Origin: Pseudorhodoferax sp. Leaf265
GTDB lineage: Bacteria; Pseudomonadota; Gammaproteobacteria; Burkholderiales; Burkholderiaceae_C
DNA: 64,000 bases
Direction of reading: 5' to 3'
Assembly (NCBI RefSeq): GCF_001422365.1
Contig: NZ_LMMT01000020.1
Span: 443 to 64,442, forward strand
In this document: one piece after another, positions 28,774-38,248 of the stretch
How positions within the stretch are numbered: the first letter of the stretch is position 1
How the letters are laid out: the number at the start of each line of letters is the position of its first letter
Program-made: the position numbers and the translations under genes
The notes under the pieces: generated by a model
What the model was told of the DNA's origin: nothing
The model's database searches: none
The model's input: only the letters and a program-made list of their open reading frames with translations

Positions 28774-30498
28774 CTAGATGGTGGGCGCAAGCAGAAAATG
28801 GCGACCGTCAAGCTGACCGTCCCACGCGATGGCCAGATCAGGTGGCAGCTTCAATGCAGCCTTCTCGACCTTCAGAAAGCATCCCTCTTGCTGTGGCCAG
28901 GAATCGCGGATGCTGCCGATCCGACCCTCGCGCCAATAGCCCCGCGTGACGGCGCTGGTGCCACCGACGTGCTGGATCAATGCGGAGGTCGGAATCGCTG
29001 GAGCGAACGTGCCAAACAGCGCCGATCTCGGTTCCGCCCTGACGCACAAGTCCATCGATCCTGCGTGGCCACTCCTGGGCGTCTCGGTCGATGCGAAGGT
29101 TGGCGATTGAGCTGGAGGAATCGCTCGTGCGCCCCGCCGATGCAGAAACGCCGTCAGCCTCAGGTACCGACGCTGCCGCTCGTGAGGAAGCACCAGGCAT
29201 GCTTGAAAGTCCAAGAACATCTCGGAAGCTTCGACCGGCATGATGGAGCCGAGACCGCCTCGCGAGATAGCTTGCATCCAACGTTCGGCTGGCGACACAA
29301 AATCCACCACCCGAAGCCGATGCAGAGGTGAAGGGTTGTAGACGCGGAACAGTTGCTCCACGAACAGCAGATCCGATTCACTCAACCTTGACGAGAGCGT
29401 CACCAAGATGGCGTGGCGAACGTTGGCTTCCCAACGTGCCAAAGGGCGTTGGTGGGAGTCGCGAAAATTCCGCAAAAGCAAGCCCTCGAGCTCTTCGGCT
29501 GTCGCGATCGACATCGGAGCGCAACCCGCGCGCAAGCGCTCCTCAACTTGACGCACCATGTCGGCGTCCACAAGCCCTCGTGCGGCCAACTCGTCCCACT
29601 GCAGCTCCAACGACGTCGCCCACGCGGGGACCTCAGGCGGAGAACCCGTCGGCGAGCGCCGCACCGCCGACACCGAGAACCGTGATCGCAGGCGCGAAAC
29701 CGCACTACCCGCCCCCGGATGGCCGTCGCCTTCAGCACGCCTGGCCAACCGAAGCAGGACGCCCCATCGGCCGGCGTGATCGCACTCGCGCTCGATGCGA
29801 TCGAAATCAAGCGCAGGCGCAAGCCGATCCCACAGTTCGGTTGGGCGAGAGCTGGAAAGAGCGTCGAGCGCGCCGCAGATCACGTCTGCGCGCATGCCGG
29901 TCGTCGCCTCGAACGCCAGCGGCCCAAGCGTTGCTACGTAGTCCGGCCGCTGCTCAAGAAGCCAAAGGATCATCTCCGCGGCTTGAGCCTGCCTCATCCA
30001 TTTGGGATGGTCCACCAAGCCCAACAGCAGATGCAACAGCGCATCGGTTGCACCGTCGCGCGTGTCGGCGCTTAGAAATCCGTACTCGTGCACGTGCTCC
30101 GTCGCATCACCCACCATGCAACGAACATGGTCCAAAACCACGTCGACGATCGCGGCGCGCTGCTGATTGTTGAGAAGCCCCGACATCCTGCCTATGAGAT
30201 GGTCGGCCCTGCGCCACTTCTCGACGTGTCGCTCAGCTAGTATCAGCGGCCCGTACAACCTGACGAGTTCGGCCGGATCCTCAAGACCTGCGCGTACCAA
30301 CGCCTCCGCACGGGCAGCCTCGGGGGAATGCCCACCCCAAACCGACCAGCCGCCGCCTTGAAGAAGTTGCAAGGCAGTCATCGCTTCGTCACGTGCGGTC
30401 CCTGCATTCAAGCGCGCAACGTGAGCTTCTGCGCGCCGCAACGCCTCGCCAGACTCGCGCACAGATCGGTTGGTTCCAAACGTGCCGGGCACCACCAG
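28774..30498 (-). pseudogene. large helical protein, 5' end cut off by IS3
   Basis: About 574 codons remain; the frame enters directly from the IS3 end at 30499. It begins VVPGTFGTNRSVRESGEA and continues as a mostly helical protein (for example RAEAHVARLNAG, GLLNNQQRAAIVDVVL, HPKWMRQAQAAEMIL), like a HEAT-repeat or scaffold protein. The last 130 residues are more mixed. The missing start probably lies on the other side of the element: 33228-33365 encodes 46 residues from an ATG with a ribosome binding site and joins this frame exactly if the IS3 is removed without a target duplication. In the present state translation would need a GTG just inside the junction. Confidence 0.7.
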
Positions 30499-30804
30499 TG
30501 ACCCTGCCTCGTTTCCACGTACATCAAGTCATGCAGCCAAGCGGGAGCTCTCCCAGATCACTGGGGGCAGGAAGCCGTTGGCTGAGTGCAAGCGCTGGCG
30601 GTTGTACCAGCCTTCGATCCAATCGACGATGTCCAGCCTGGCCTGCGCCCGCGTGTCGTAGCGTACCTGATGGATGCGCTCGACTTTCAGCGTTTTGAAG
30701 AAGCTTTCCATCGGCGCGTTGTCCCAGGCGTTGGCCCTCCTGCTCATGGACATCGTGATGCCCAGCTCGGCGGCCAACGCCCGGTAGCGCCCACCTGCGT
30801 ACTG

Positions 30805-30832
30805 GGTGGATTCAACCGGTCGTCGCAACACC
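30805..30832 (+). repeat. IS30 left inverted repeat
   Basis: 28 bp, identical in reverse complement to 32229-32256. Bounded on the left by the duplicated CTG. Confidence 0.93.
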
Positions 30833-30851
30833 TTTAATCAAGGAGGTGTTT

Positions 30852-32225
30852 ATGGGCCGACCTGCGGGTTGGATGCACAAGTTGACGGGGCGTGGTGCGA
30901 TGCGCTCGCCTGGAGCACCGTCGCTGCGACGGGAAGTGGAACGACAGTTCTGGCAGCAGATTGCCACCGGAATCACGAGCGAGAAGGCCGCTGAAGCCGT
31001 CGGCGTGTCGCAGCCGGTTGGCTCGCGCTGGTTCCGGCATCGTGGCGGGATGCCATTGTTCATGTCGACGCCTGTTTCCGAGCGGTACCTGTCCTTTGCA
31101 GAGCGAGAGGAGATTGCCTTGTTGCGAGCCCAGGACATTGGTGTGAGGGACATAGCCCGTCGTTTGGGACGAAGCCCCTCGACCGTCTCCCGAGAGCTGA
31201 CACGCAATGCTGCAACACGTGGCGGCAAGCTCGACTATCGTGCATCGGTCGCGCAGTGGAAAGCCGAGCTTGTTGCCAGGAGGCCAAAGCCGGCCAAGCT
31301 GGTCACCAACCCACAGCTGCGTCGCTATGTCCAGGACCGCTTGGAAGGCGAACTGCATGACACTCGCGGCAAGGGAGTCACCGGTCCTCGGCAGGCACCA
31401 TTCATTGGGCGCAACAAACCGCACCGTGGTGACCGCAAGTGGGTGAAGGGTTGGTCACCGGAGCAGATCGCAAATCGCTTGCGGATCGACTTCCCCGATG
31501 ATCCATCGATGCGCATCTCCCATGAAGCCATTTACCAGTCCCTGTACATCCAGGGCCGAGGGGCTCTCAAGCGCGAGCTGGTGAGCTATCTGCGCACGGG
31601 CCGTGCCTTGCGTACGCCGCGGGCCAGAGCCCAAGCCAAGGCATGGGCACACGTCAGCGAGGAAGTGATGATCTCCAACCGACCGCCAGAGGCCGATGAT
31701 CGTGCCGTTCCAGGTCATTGGGAAGGAGACCTGATCATCGGGCTGGACCGGTCTGCCATCGGTACGCTGGTGGAGCGATCAACCCGCTTCACCATGCTCG
31801 TGCACTTGCCGCGCGAGACCGGCTATGGAGTGACTCCCAGAACGAAGAACGGACCTGCACTGGCGGGATATGGCGCGACCACCATGGCCAATGCGCTCAA
31901 GAAAACAGTGACCACGATGCCTACGCAACTGTGGCAGTCACTGACCTGGGACCGTGGCAAGGAGCTGTCCGATCATGTTCGATTCACCATTGAATCGGGC
32001 GTGAAGGTCTTCTTCGCCGACCCACACAGCCCCTGGCAGCGCGGCACGAACGAGAACACCAACGGCCTGCTACGTCAGTACTTCCCCAAGGGCACTGACC
32101 TGTCCCGATGGGACGTGCGCGAGCTTCAAGCTGTGGCCAACGCCTTGAACAGCAGGCCACGTAAAACGTTGGACTGGAGGACTCCTGCGGAGGCGCTGAA
32201 CGACTACCTAAAATCCGCCGCGTAA
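30852..32225 (+). CDS. IS30-family transposase
   Basis: 457 residues; AAGGAGG lies 6 bases before the ATG at 30852. N-terminal helix-turn-helix region followed by the IS30 DNA-binding block YLSFAEREEIALLRAQ and DIARRLGRSPSTVSREL. Catalytic core: PGHWEGDLIIGLDRSAIG (first Asp), 'LTWDRGKELSDHVRFT' (second Asp) and PHSPWQRGTNENTNGLLRQY (Glu). About 110 residues longer than the second IS30 transposase in this window because of an extra N-terminal part and internal insertions. Appears intact. Confidence 0.96.
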   Translation: MGRPAGWMHKLTGRGAMRSPGAPSLRREVERQFWQQIATGITSEKAAEAVGVSQPVGSRWFRHRGGMPLFMSTPVSERYLSFAEREEIALLRAQDIGVRDIARRLGRSPSTVSRELTRNAATRGGKLDYRASVAQWKAELVARRPKPAKLVTNPQLRRYVQDRLEGELHDTRGKGVTGPRQAPFIGRNKPHRGDRKWVKGWSPEQIANRLRIDFPDDPSMRISHEAIYQSLYIQGRGALKRELVSYLRTGRALRTPRARAQAKAWAHVSEEVMISNRPPEADDRAVPGHWEGDLIIGLDRSAIGTLVERSTRFTMLVHLPRETGYGVTPRTKNGPALAGYGATTMANALKKTVTTMPTQLWQSLTWDRGKELSDHVRFTIESGVKVFFADPHSPWQRGTNENTNGLLRQYFPKGTDLSRWDVRELQAVANALNSRPRKTLDWRTPAEALNDYLKSAA

Positions 32226-32228
32226 CCC

Positions 32229-32256
32229 GGTGTTGCGACGACCGGTTGAATCCACC
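32229..32256 (-). repeat. IS30 right inverted repeat
   Basis: 28 bp, identical in reverse complement to 30805-30832. Followed by the duplicated CTG. Confidence 0.93.
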
Positions 32257-32843
32257 CTGGGATCCGCGGTCGGTGTGGACCAGCAGCCCCTTGGCAGGCT
32301 TGCGCAGCCACCATGCCGACTTCAAGGCGGTGCACACCAGCGTGGCGTCAATGTTCTCGGACATCGACCAGCCCACGATGCGCCGGCCGGCCAGGTCCAT
32401 CACGGCCGCCAAGTACAGCCAGCCCTCGCCAGTGGGCACGTACGTGATATCTGCCACCCAGGCTTGGTCGCGCTGCCAACCATCAAAGCGTCGGCCCAGC
32501 AGATTCGGTGCCACCGGCAAGCGGTGCGCCGAATCGGTGGTCACCACGAACGGCCTTCTGTACACCGGGCGCAGGCCTTGGCGCCGCAGGCTCTTTCGCA
32601 CTCGCTCGGCACTGACGACTTCGCCCTGCTGGCGCAGCTTGTGAACGATCCGAGGGCGGCCATAGCTTCGGCGGCTGGCATCGTGGATGGCGGCCACCTT
32701 GGCATCTAGAGCCTGGTTGGCCAGTGTGCCGGGACTGGGCGGGCGCACGCGCCATTGGCAGTAGCCGCTGCGGGACACCTGCAGCACGCGGCACAGCCGG
32801 CTGACGGTGTACTGGTCGCGATGCTCGTCGATCCAGGCGTACT

Positions 32844-33164
32844 TCATCGCGACCCCCTGGCGAAGTACGCCGTCGCTTTTCGAAGGACTTCCACGTCCAG
32901 CTTCGCGTCGGCCAGCTCCCTGCGCAAGCGGCTGTTTTCCGCCTCCAGCTCACTCACCGGGCGCCGCGCTGGCGCCTCACTGGGCACAGTCGCGCCGCTG
33001 GCGCCGGCCGATGCAATGCCACGCCTGGACCAGTTACCCAACGTCGCCACCGGCACGCCGAGGCGACGTGCGGCCTCGTGTCCGCCCACCGACGCGGCCA
33101 GCCTGACGGCCTCGCCCTTGAATTCTTGTGTGTACTGCCTCTTGGGCAGCTTGCCTTCTCTCAT
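32844..33164 (-). CDS. IS3-family OrfA
   Basis: 106 residues from ATG 33164, preceded by GGAG 7 bases upstream. HTH_Tnp_1 domain (QYTQEFKGEAVRLAAS, then EAARRLGVPVATLGNW) and a C-terminal leucine-zipper-like coiled coil (SELEAENSRLRRELADAKLD). Binds the element ends and joins OrfB by frameshift near the overlap at 32844-32847. Confidence 0.93.
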   Translation of the reverse strand: MREGKLPKRQYTQEFKGEAVRLAASVGGHEAARRLGVPVATLGNWSRRGIASAGASGATVPSEAPARRPVSELEAENSRLRRELADAKLDVEVLRKATAYFARGSR

Positions 33165-33227
33165 CTCGATTCTCCGTACCTCTGAAGTTATCAACTTCTT
33201 GCTGTACGTGAAATCGAGGCAGGGTCA

Positions 33228-33365
33228 GTCTTTCACGTTCACGATACGGCGTACCTCGGAGGCCGCTCCTTTGGCCTTGAGCACGTCCTCTGGCCAGCAG
33301 CAGGAGAAGTCTTCAAATCCACCACGGGGGCTCAAACGTCGGTCGGCGCCAACACAAAAGCGCAT
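33228..33365 (-). pseudogene. N-terminal fragment of the gene cut by IS3
   Basis: 46 codons from ATG 33365, with AAGGG about 8 bases upstream, ending at the IS3 junction (the next codon, TGA, is IS3 sequence). Contains GGFEDFSCCWPEDVL and ASEVRRIVNVKD. It is in frame with the large helical fragment at 28774-30498 across the element, so the intact gene would have had about 620 codons. The start lies 80 bp from the start of the divergent PLD-like gene. Confidence 0.55.
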
Positions 33366-33444
33366 TCTGTGTACCCTTCGTATGCGATGCTCACTGCCTC
33401 TGCACGACCTACCATCCCCATCACACTACGCTCCCATCGCCGGA

Positions 33445-35061
33445 ATGTCGACTCCCCATCGCCCTTCAGCCCCCCCTCCGAATGCCAATTGGTGGCTATA
33501 CGACAGTTGGATAGAGCGGCCCGGAGCGGAGCCGACGCATTTCTACGGCATGGCCGCACCAATTGAGCGCTCCGTGCAGGTGTCGATCAGGTGCGAACGG
33601 CTTCCCTCTGGCGCAATGCTGCACGTGCAACAGCGCACCTTCGACGGCAACGAACAGGCCGGACAACTGCTGCTGTCATCGATCAGCGGCGGCGTGGCCA
33701 AGATCGACCTGTCCTCGTTGCTGCCCGAGGCGCCCTCGATAGCGGTCCGGCACCAACGTTCTGTAGTGACCCCGTTCCCGGGGCACTCTGCCGCGATGTC
33801 TCTTGTCAGCTACGGCTTGCCGCAAGTGCCAACGGGCGTGCCGGCCGACCTTGACTTCGTGCGCGCTGCCGACATCGTCGCGCAGGACGTTGGCGTGGAT
33901 TTGCGCAAGCAGCAGATCACCCACATCGGCGGATTCGACCTCTTCAAGCTAGCAGACCGACTCGAGGCGCCGGGCGACTTCCGCATGCATGTTCTGCGGT
34001 CAAGGGAGGACCATCACGACAGCGTTGTGACCGTATGGTGTGTCAGCCCCGAGAAGGATGCGTGGACTGCGCACATCCGCGCCCTGGGCGATGGCGAAGT
34101 CCTTTGGGAGGGACTGAAGTTTTGCGGTCCCGACAAGTCCGGATTCGATCAAACCGTCGATGGAATCGTGGACGAGTCCATCATCTCCATTTTTGATCAG
34201 ACCGGCAAGTTGCTGCACCGGGAGCATGCGACCTACATCCGAGAAGTGACGCTCACGTCCCGCACGCTCGGTAGGACACTTCAGGTGGGCGACAGACTAG
34301 CGATTCAAGCAGCATCCCAAAACAAAAAACATGCGTATGCCTTCGGCTCTGCGGCGGTCCGCACGCACCACACCGTGGTCTCCTACGACCCGGACGGTCT
34401 CAGGCAGTTCCGCCAGAGAATGCAAGCCCACTTGAGCCACCTGGACGCAACTCTGCATTCGGACCGATGGTTCCCTCGCGGCTTGGACGAACAGCTCGGC
34501 GTCATCGAACACTTCAACCGCCTTCTGAACGACGGCACCGTCACCCGCGCTGTGATCGCCGACCCGTTCTTCAATGGCGAAGCCGTGGAGCGCCTTCTCA
34601 CGCGCCTCAGTTCGGACTCGTTGCACGTGACGATCGTCACGTGTTGGGGAAGGACCGACGTCGACACAGGAAAGCAGCTGAGCCCGCAGGACCTGGCCGA
34701 GGACCGGATGGTGAAGCACGAACTGCCCAGCATCCTCGGCCGCCTTGCGCCGCTGCTCAGTGTTCAGCTGCGTTTCGTCAACCTGATCACTGGCAGCGGA
34801 GAGCCGGCTTTCCACGACCGATACCTGCTCTTGAACCGCCGCGACGGTAGTCGAGACGTCTATCTTCTTTCCAACAGCATCAACAACCTTGCCGTCAACT
34901 GGCCCTTCTGCATGAGCCGCCTCACAGGCTCTGCACTGAGCGACGCGTCGGACTACATCGAGGGACTTTGCCACGGTCATGACGCCACCGAATCGACAAC
35001 GACGCGCATCAACTTTGAATGGCCTGCGCCGCCGGACGCTTTCCCGAGAGCTGAGACATAA
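33445..35061 (+). CDS. PLD-like protein of unknown function
   Basis: 538 residues from ATG 33445 (an ATG at 33382 is an alternative; the open frame runs further upstream into IS3 but that is chance). Residues about 10-330 form an unrecognised beta-rich region starting NWWLYDSWIERPG. Residues about 360-530 look like a degenerate phospholipase D fold: 'VIADPFFNGEAVERLL', 'TIVTCWGR' and AFHDRYLLLNRRDG then 'LLSNSINNLA', where H-x-R replaces the usual H-x-K and a Asn/Ser follows. I suspect kinship with the VPA1262-type proteins but cannot confirm it. The next gene starts 7 bases after its stop. Confidence 0.75.
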   Translation: MSTPHRPSAPPPNANWWLYDSWIERPGAEPTHFYGMAAPIERSVQVSIRCERLPSGAMLHVQQRTFDGNEQAGQLLLSSISGGVAKIDLSSLLPEAPSIAVRHQRSVVTPFPGHSAAMSLVSYGLPQVPTGVPADLDFVRAADIVAQDVGVDLRKQQITHIGGFDLFKLADRLEAPGDFRMHVLRSREDHHDSVVTVWCVSPEKDAWTAHIRALGDGEVLWEGLKFCGPDKSGFDQTVDGIVDESIISIFDQTGKLLHREHATYIREVTLTSRTLGRTLQVGDRLAIQAASQNKKHAYAFGSAAVRTHHTVVSYDPDGLRQFRQRMQAHLSHLDATLHSDRWFPRGLDEQLGVIEHFNRLLNDGTVTRAVIADPFFNGEAVERLLTRLSSDSLHVTIVTCWGRTDVDTGKQLSPQDLAEDRMVKHELPSILGRLAPLLSVQLRFVNLITGSGEPAFHDRYLLLNRRDGSRDVYLLSNSINNLAVNWPFCMSRLTGSALSDASDYIEGLCHGHDATESTTTRINFEWPAPPDAFPRAET

Positions 35062-35068
35062 ATCAAGC

Positions 35069-37144
35069 GTGCTTCCCACCTTGCGGTGGCTCCTGGATCT
35101 GGACGAAGGCACAAGGCCTACGGCGGTGTTCAAGGCGGCTCGCACTCGACGCCTCTTCGTGCGGCGTCACGAGCGCAAAAGTGTGGATGCGGGCAGAGTC
35201 GCTCGAGCGATCCGTCGCTCAGGCAATCGACACGGCCTTGCTCGCCCGGGCGTGCTGTTTGGTTTGGGTGAGTTGATGGCCCATACGGTCGAAGGTTTCG
35301 ACGCCGCGGCCTGCGTGACGCTTCTCAAAAGTCCTGCCCGTAGGGTGCTTCGTGGGCGTTTGCTGCTCCGACGATTGTTGGGTGAAGCTGCGCGGAGAGG
35401 CGAATCTGTCGCCCCGAAACGGCACGGCGTCGAGACCACAAGCTTGGACGCAGTTCGTGAATCGAACTTCACGCTGGAAGTGATGCAAATCGCACGCGGA
35501 CGTGACGACATCCGATCGGCCAGCTACGGCCTGTCCGCAGTGTGCGACTTTGCCTTGTTTGTCAGCCCCCGAACCTTTGGCGACTGGCTGCGCACCGAGG
35601 CAAGCCATTGGGCGGCATCCGCGGTTGTCAACCACATGCTTCGGAACGCGCGACTCGGCCTCGAAGCGCGGGCCCGCTTGTCGATCCACCTCGATACCAA
35701 CGTTCCGGTGCTGCAGGCGATGGGCATGGAGGCGCACATGGAGCAGTTGTCAAGCGTTGACGAGGCCTTCGATGGCCTCGCGCACGCGGCGCGGCAACTC
35801 AGGCGCCGATCCACATCGAACGCGCAGGCGTTCGCACTGGCGACCATCGTGTTCGATCGGGTCAGGCTGTTGCGGCTGTGGGAGCTCGATGCAGTCGTCA
35901 GCGAAACGCCTTCAGCGCTCCCCGGTCCCTCCTTCGTGCAGCTTCCCCCGAAACAAGCGCACCATCCCACGTCGGCCGATCGCAGGCGCCTGATGGAAAT
36001 GGCGTTAAAGGGTGCGCAAGACGGGGCTTTTGGCGCGCGCGCAGCAGCGGCGGATCGTCTGCTTGATGCGGGGTTCGACCTGCTTGCGGAGCACGCGCCT
36101 TCTGCGGCACTGACCGATCTGCAGATCGCACAGTTGACGCGCTGCTTTGTCGGAGATCCATCTCAGTATTTCGTTCGTTTGGCACAACGCGTGCAGTCGG
36201 TCCCTCTGAAGGAATCGATCCTCAAGCTTGCCGTCCGAGAGTTTCAGAACCTGCTACTTCCGACCGTCGCGGCCGACCCATTCGAGCACCAACCGTCCTC
36301 TTCGGAGGATATGGAAGAGCGGCTGCGTTGGTTCGGCGAGGCGACCCGGATGATCACGGTGCCCAAGGATCGGACGCTGGACCGACACGTGGGGCTGTTG
36401 CTCCATCCGCTCACCGAAGCGGCAAACAAAGTCTTCGACCAGCCGTACGCAGCCGACGTTCGGCCGAACGCGTATGCATCCGCGCTGCAACGGCGGCTCC
36501 AGGGTGTGTGGATGGCCTTGCACCTGGGTCATGGGTGGCCAGATGGTCCGGCACCGTTGCCCAACCTCATGAAAGTTGCGCTCAAGCAGGCAGACTTGGT
36601 GCTTCAGAAATGCCGCGGAGACATCGACGATCAGGGCTGGCAGTACCGTGTCGTTGGCACCGCCCTGGCGTTGATGGAGCCAGGCAGCCCGGGTGACCGG
36701 CGGGAAGCGTGGCTGCACGACGATCGCATGCCGCCTCTGGTGCGCTGCATGTCCTTGTGGTCGTCGGCGCCAATGATCGAAGGCCGCGCGAGCGTTGCTC
36801 TGGACCTGCTGCATCAGGCCTTGCTCGACCTGAATGCGGGAGATGCATGGAGCGTGGCCTCTCTGTCGCTGGAGCTGCTTGATTCAAGCATCGGCCAGGC
36901 GCGTCGCCTGGACGATACTGCGCTGGAAGACGGAATCGTTCGGGTTTGGGAATCCAGCCTCATTCGATGGTCCCCACTCTGGCGCGAGCGGCTTCGTCCG
37001 ATCGCCGCCACATTATTGCGTGCCGTGCGCGGTGGAGCGCTGGAACGCGATCAACTGCTTGGTTCTCCCGACTTCGGCGGAAGCCGGTGCGCACAATTGT
37101 GTCGTGAGGAAGCGCTGTCGTCGCGTCCCCACATGGCGGGCTGA
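35069..37144 (+). CDS. large helical protein of unknown function
   Basis: 691 residues from a GTG at 35069, 7 bases after the stop of the PLD-like gene. An upstream in-frame ATG at 34979 would overlap that gene by 83 bases and adds Arg-rich sequence, so the GTG is preferred. The sequence is mostly helical with Leu/Ala/Arg-rich segments (for example VLRGRLLLRRLLGEAARRG, 'LEARARLSIHLDTNVPVL'), compatible with an alpha-solenoid. No nuclease or ATPase motif seen. Tight spacing makes it a functional partner of the PLD-like protein. Confidence 0.75.
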   Translation: MLPTLRWLLDLDEGTRPTAVFKAARTRRLFVRRHERKSVDAGRVARAIRRSGNRHGLARPGVLFGLGELMAHTVEGFDAAACVTLLKSPARRVLRGRLLLRRLLGEAARRGESVAPKRHGVETTSLDAVRESNFTLEVMQIARGRDDIRSASYGLSAVCDFALFVSPRTFGDWLRTEASHWAASAVVNHMLRNARLGLEARARLSIHLDTNVPVLQAMGMEAHMEQLSSVDEAFDGLAHAARQLRRRSTSNAQAFALATIVFDRVRLLRLWELDAVVSETPSALPGPSFVQLPPKQAHHPTSADRRRLMEMALKGAQDGAFGARAAAADRLLDAGFDLLAEHAPSAALTDLQIAQLTRCFVGDPSQYFVRLAQRVQSVPLKESILKLAVREFQNLLLPTVAADPFEHQPSSSEDMEERLRWFGEATRMITVPKDRTLDRHVGLLLHPLTEAANKVFDQPYAADVRPNAYASALQRRLQGVWMALHLGHGWPDGPAPLPNLMKVALKQADLVLQKCRGDIDDQGWQYRVVGTALALMEPGSPGDRREAWLHDDRMPPLVRCMSLWSSAPMIEGRASVALDLLHQALLDLNAGDAWSVASLSLELLDSSIGQARRLDDTALEDGIVRVWESSLIRWSPLWRERLRPIAATLLRAVRGGALERDQLLGSPDFGGSRCAQLCREEALSSRPHMAG

Positions 37145-37598
37145 TGGTTGGGGGCGGTCCGGCCGGCATGAGCGGTGGGTGCTGCCCCAACGGCGTTAGC
37201 CCGATGCAGTCACTGAGGACGACAGCGCTTCACAGCGCGAGGAGCCTCAGCACGAAGCTGATTGGCCCGACGCACCTATCGTGCACGTCGACCCAGCCGG
37301 TCCGTCCGCGCCCTGGATTAGCGAGCGAAGCCTCGACTTTCGTCTTGCGTCTTGCGATCTCAGCGACGAGGCATCAGCGCTCGGCTGGGGCCTGAACCGT
37401 TCGGCCTAGAGCAGACGACAAACGGCTGCTTTCCGACCACGGCCTGGTCCTCCACCTGCGTGAGCGTTTCTACACAGCCGACCCGTTTGGGGGGACGAGC
37501 TGCGACGCAGCCGCGCACGAGACATGCCACGTCGCAGGCAAATGAGCGCGCTCGCTCCGCTGGGGGGCAAAAGGAACACATGGCGCTATATTGCAAGG
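37145..37598. other. 454-bp region without a supported gene
   Basis: Only short overlapping frames without coding character. No terminator with a clear stem and T-run recognised behind the helical gene. Confidence 0.4.
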
Positions 37599-37997
37599 AT
37601 GAAGAACGCGACGGTCGACGAGGTAGCCAGTGCATAACTGTTGTGGTTTGAGCAACTAGCTCGCGGCATTTCGCCAAGACAAGGCGTCCTGTCACGACAC
37701 TACCTCAGCAACGTATTCACCGCCTACAGCCGCTACTCGATCTGCAAGCCCGCGGTGGGCGGAGCCCACAGCATCTGCATCGGGGACATCACGGTCGAAC
37801 AGCCTGGTCATGGCCTTTTCACAGCGCTGTGCAACCAGTTCGAGGCGACCAGCGTTTCAGCCAATGTTGATTCAATGTTCGTTGAGAACGTGGCCAACGG
37901 GCGCTTCGCATCTCGGCTGACGCGCCGAGGATTCCTACGTTTCCCCTACAGTGGTTCTGACGCGCCCACGCTGTACCTGCCCCGCAGCGGGCGCTGA
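37599..37997 (+). pseudogene. small gene with in-frame stop
   Basis: The frame starts at ATG 37599 (AAGG just upstream) as MKNATVDEVASA, meets TAA at 37635, and continues in the same frame as LWFEQLARGISPRQGVL to a stop at 37997. The long part has VGGAHSICIGDITVEQPGHG and 'MFVENVANGRFASRLTRRGF', which resembles small conserved acetyltransferase-like proteins in which a glycine-rich strand precedes 'VENV.N..L...L...GF'. Either the stop is a nonsense mutation or a TTG at 37641 is used. Confidence 0.5.
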
Positions 37998-38248
37998 AGT
38001 CGAGCGCCATTTCAGCCATTGGCCGCATGGGGCGCACCCGAGCCTCGGCCCTCGACTAAGCGGTCTCGCGCACGCATGAATGGAATCGAGGAACTCCTAC
38101 CCTTCTGCTCCGCGCCGTGATGGATCTGATGGCATCCTTGTTGGAATACGGTAATAGTCCGACGAGGACCACCCTTGCCTGAGCGTGGGAGGGCGGCAAG
38201 CATCTGTCCCTGATCGCTGACCCGCTTGGAGGTGTGCGCTTACGGGAG

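Larger units (their letters stand above)
30805..32256 (+). mobile_element. IS30-family element inside IS3 orfB
   Basis: 1452 bp, one transposase gene. The ends are perfect 28-bp inverted repeats beginning GGTGGATTCAACC, flanked by a 3-bp direct duplication CTG (30802-30804 and 32257-32259). The perfect repeats and clean duplication indicate a recent insertion. Confidence 0.95.
30529..32847 (-). pseudogene. IS3 transposase OrfB, split by IS30
   Basis: The N-terminal piece (32847 to 32257) starts MKYAWIDEHRDQYTVS and runs through the HTH_21 region and the first DDE residues (WVADITYVPTGEGWLYLA, then LLVHTDRGSQ). The C-terminal piece (30804 to 30529) resumes at YAGGRYRALAAELGI and ends with the third catalytic region, 'NAPMESFFKTLKVERI'. 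With the IS30 and one copy of its 3-bp target duplication removed, the two join in frame at Ser-Gln-Tyr, giving a full-length OrfB. Start overlaps the orfA stop, consistent with programmed frameshifting. Confidence 0.93.
30499..33227 (-). mobile_element. IS3-family element, interrupted by IS30
   Basis: Ends are inverted repeats beginning TGACCCTGCCTCG at 30499 (plus) and at 33227 (minus), continuing similar for about 25 bp. Carries orfA and orfB on the minus strand in the usual overlapping arrangement. An IS30 element has landed in orfB at 30805-32256. Flanks at the conventional ends are CAG and GTC, so there is no clear 3-bp duplication; shifting the right end two bases gives a CAG repeat. 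Confidence 0.92.

Noticed and set aside
33341-33354. TGTTGGCGCCGACC on the minus strand, identical to the IS21 terminus at 22373
   Set aside because: It lies inside a coding-like frame (VGADRR from ATG 33365) and the sequence diverges right after 14 bp, with no second 21-bp repeat. Probably chance.
32755-33444. In-frame extension of the PLD-like gene upstream through IS3
   Set aside because: It reads antisense to IS3 orfA/orfB and is Ser/Arg-rich; the natural start is at or near 33445.
34979-35068. Upstream ATG for the 691-residue helical protein
   Set aside because: It would overlap the preceding gene by 83 bases and adds Arg-rich sequence; GTG 35069 fits better.
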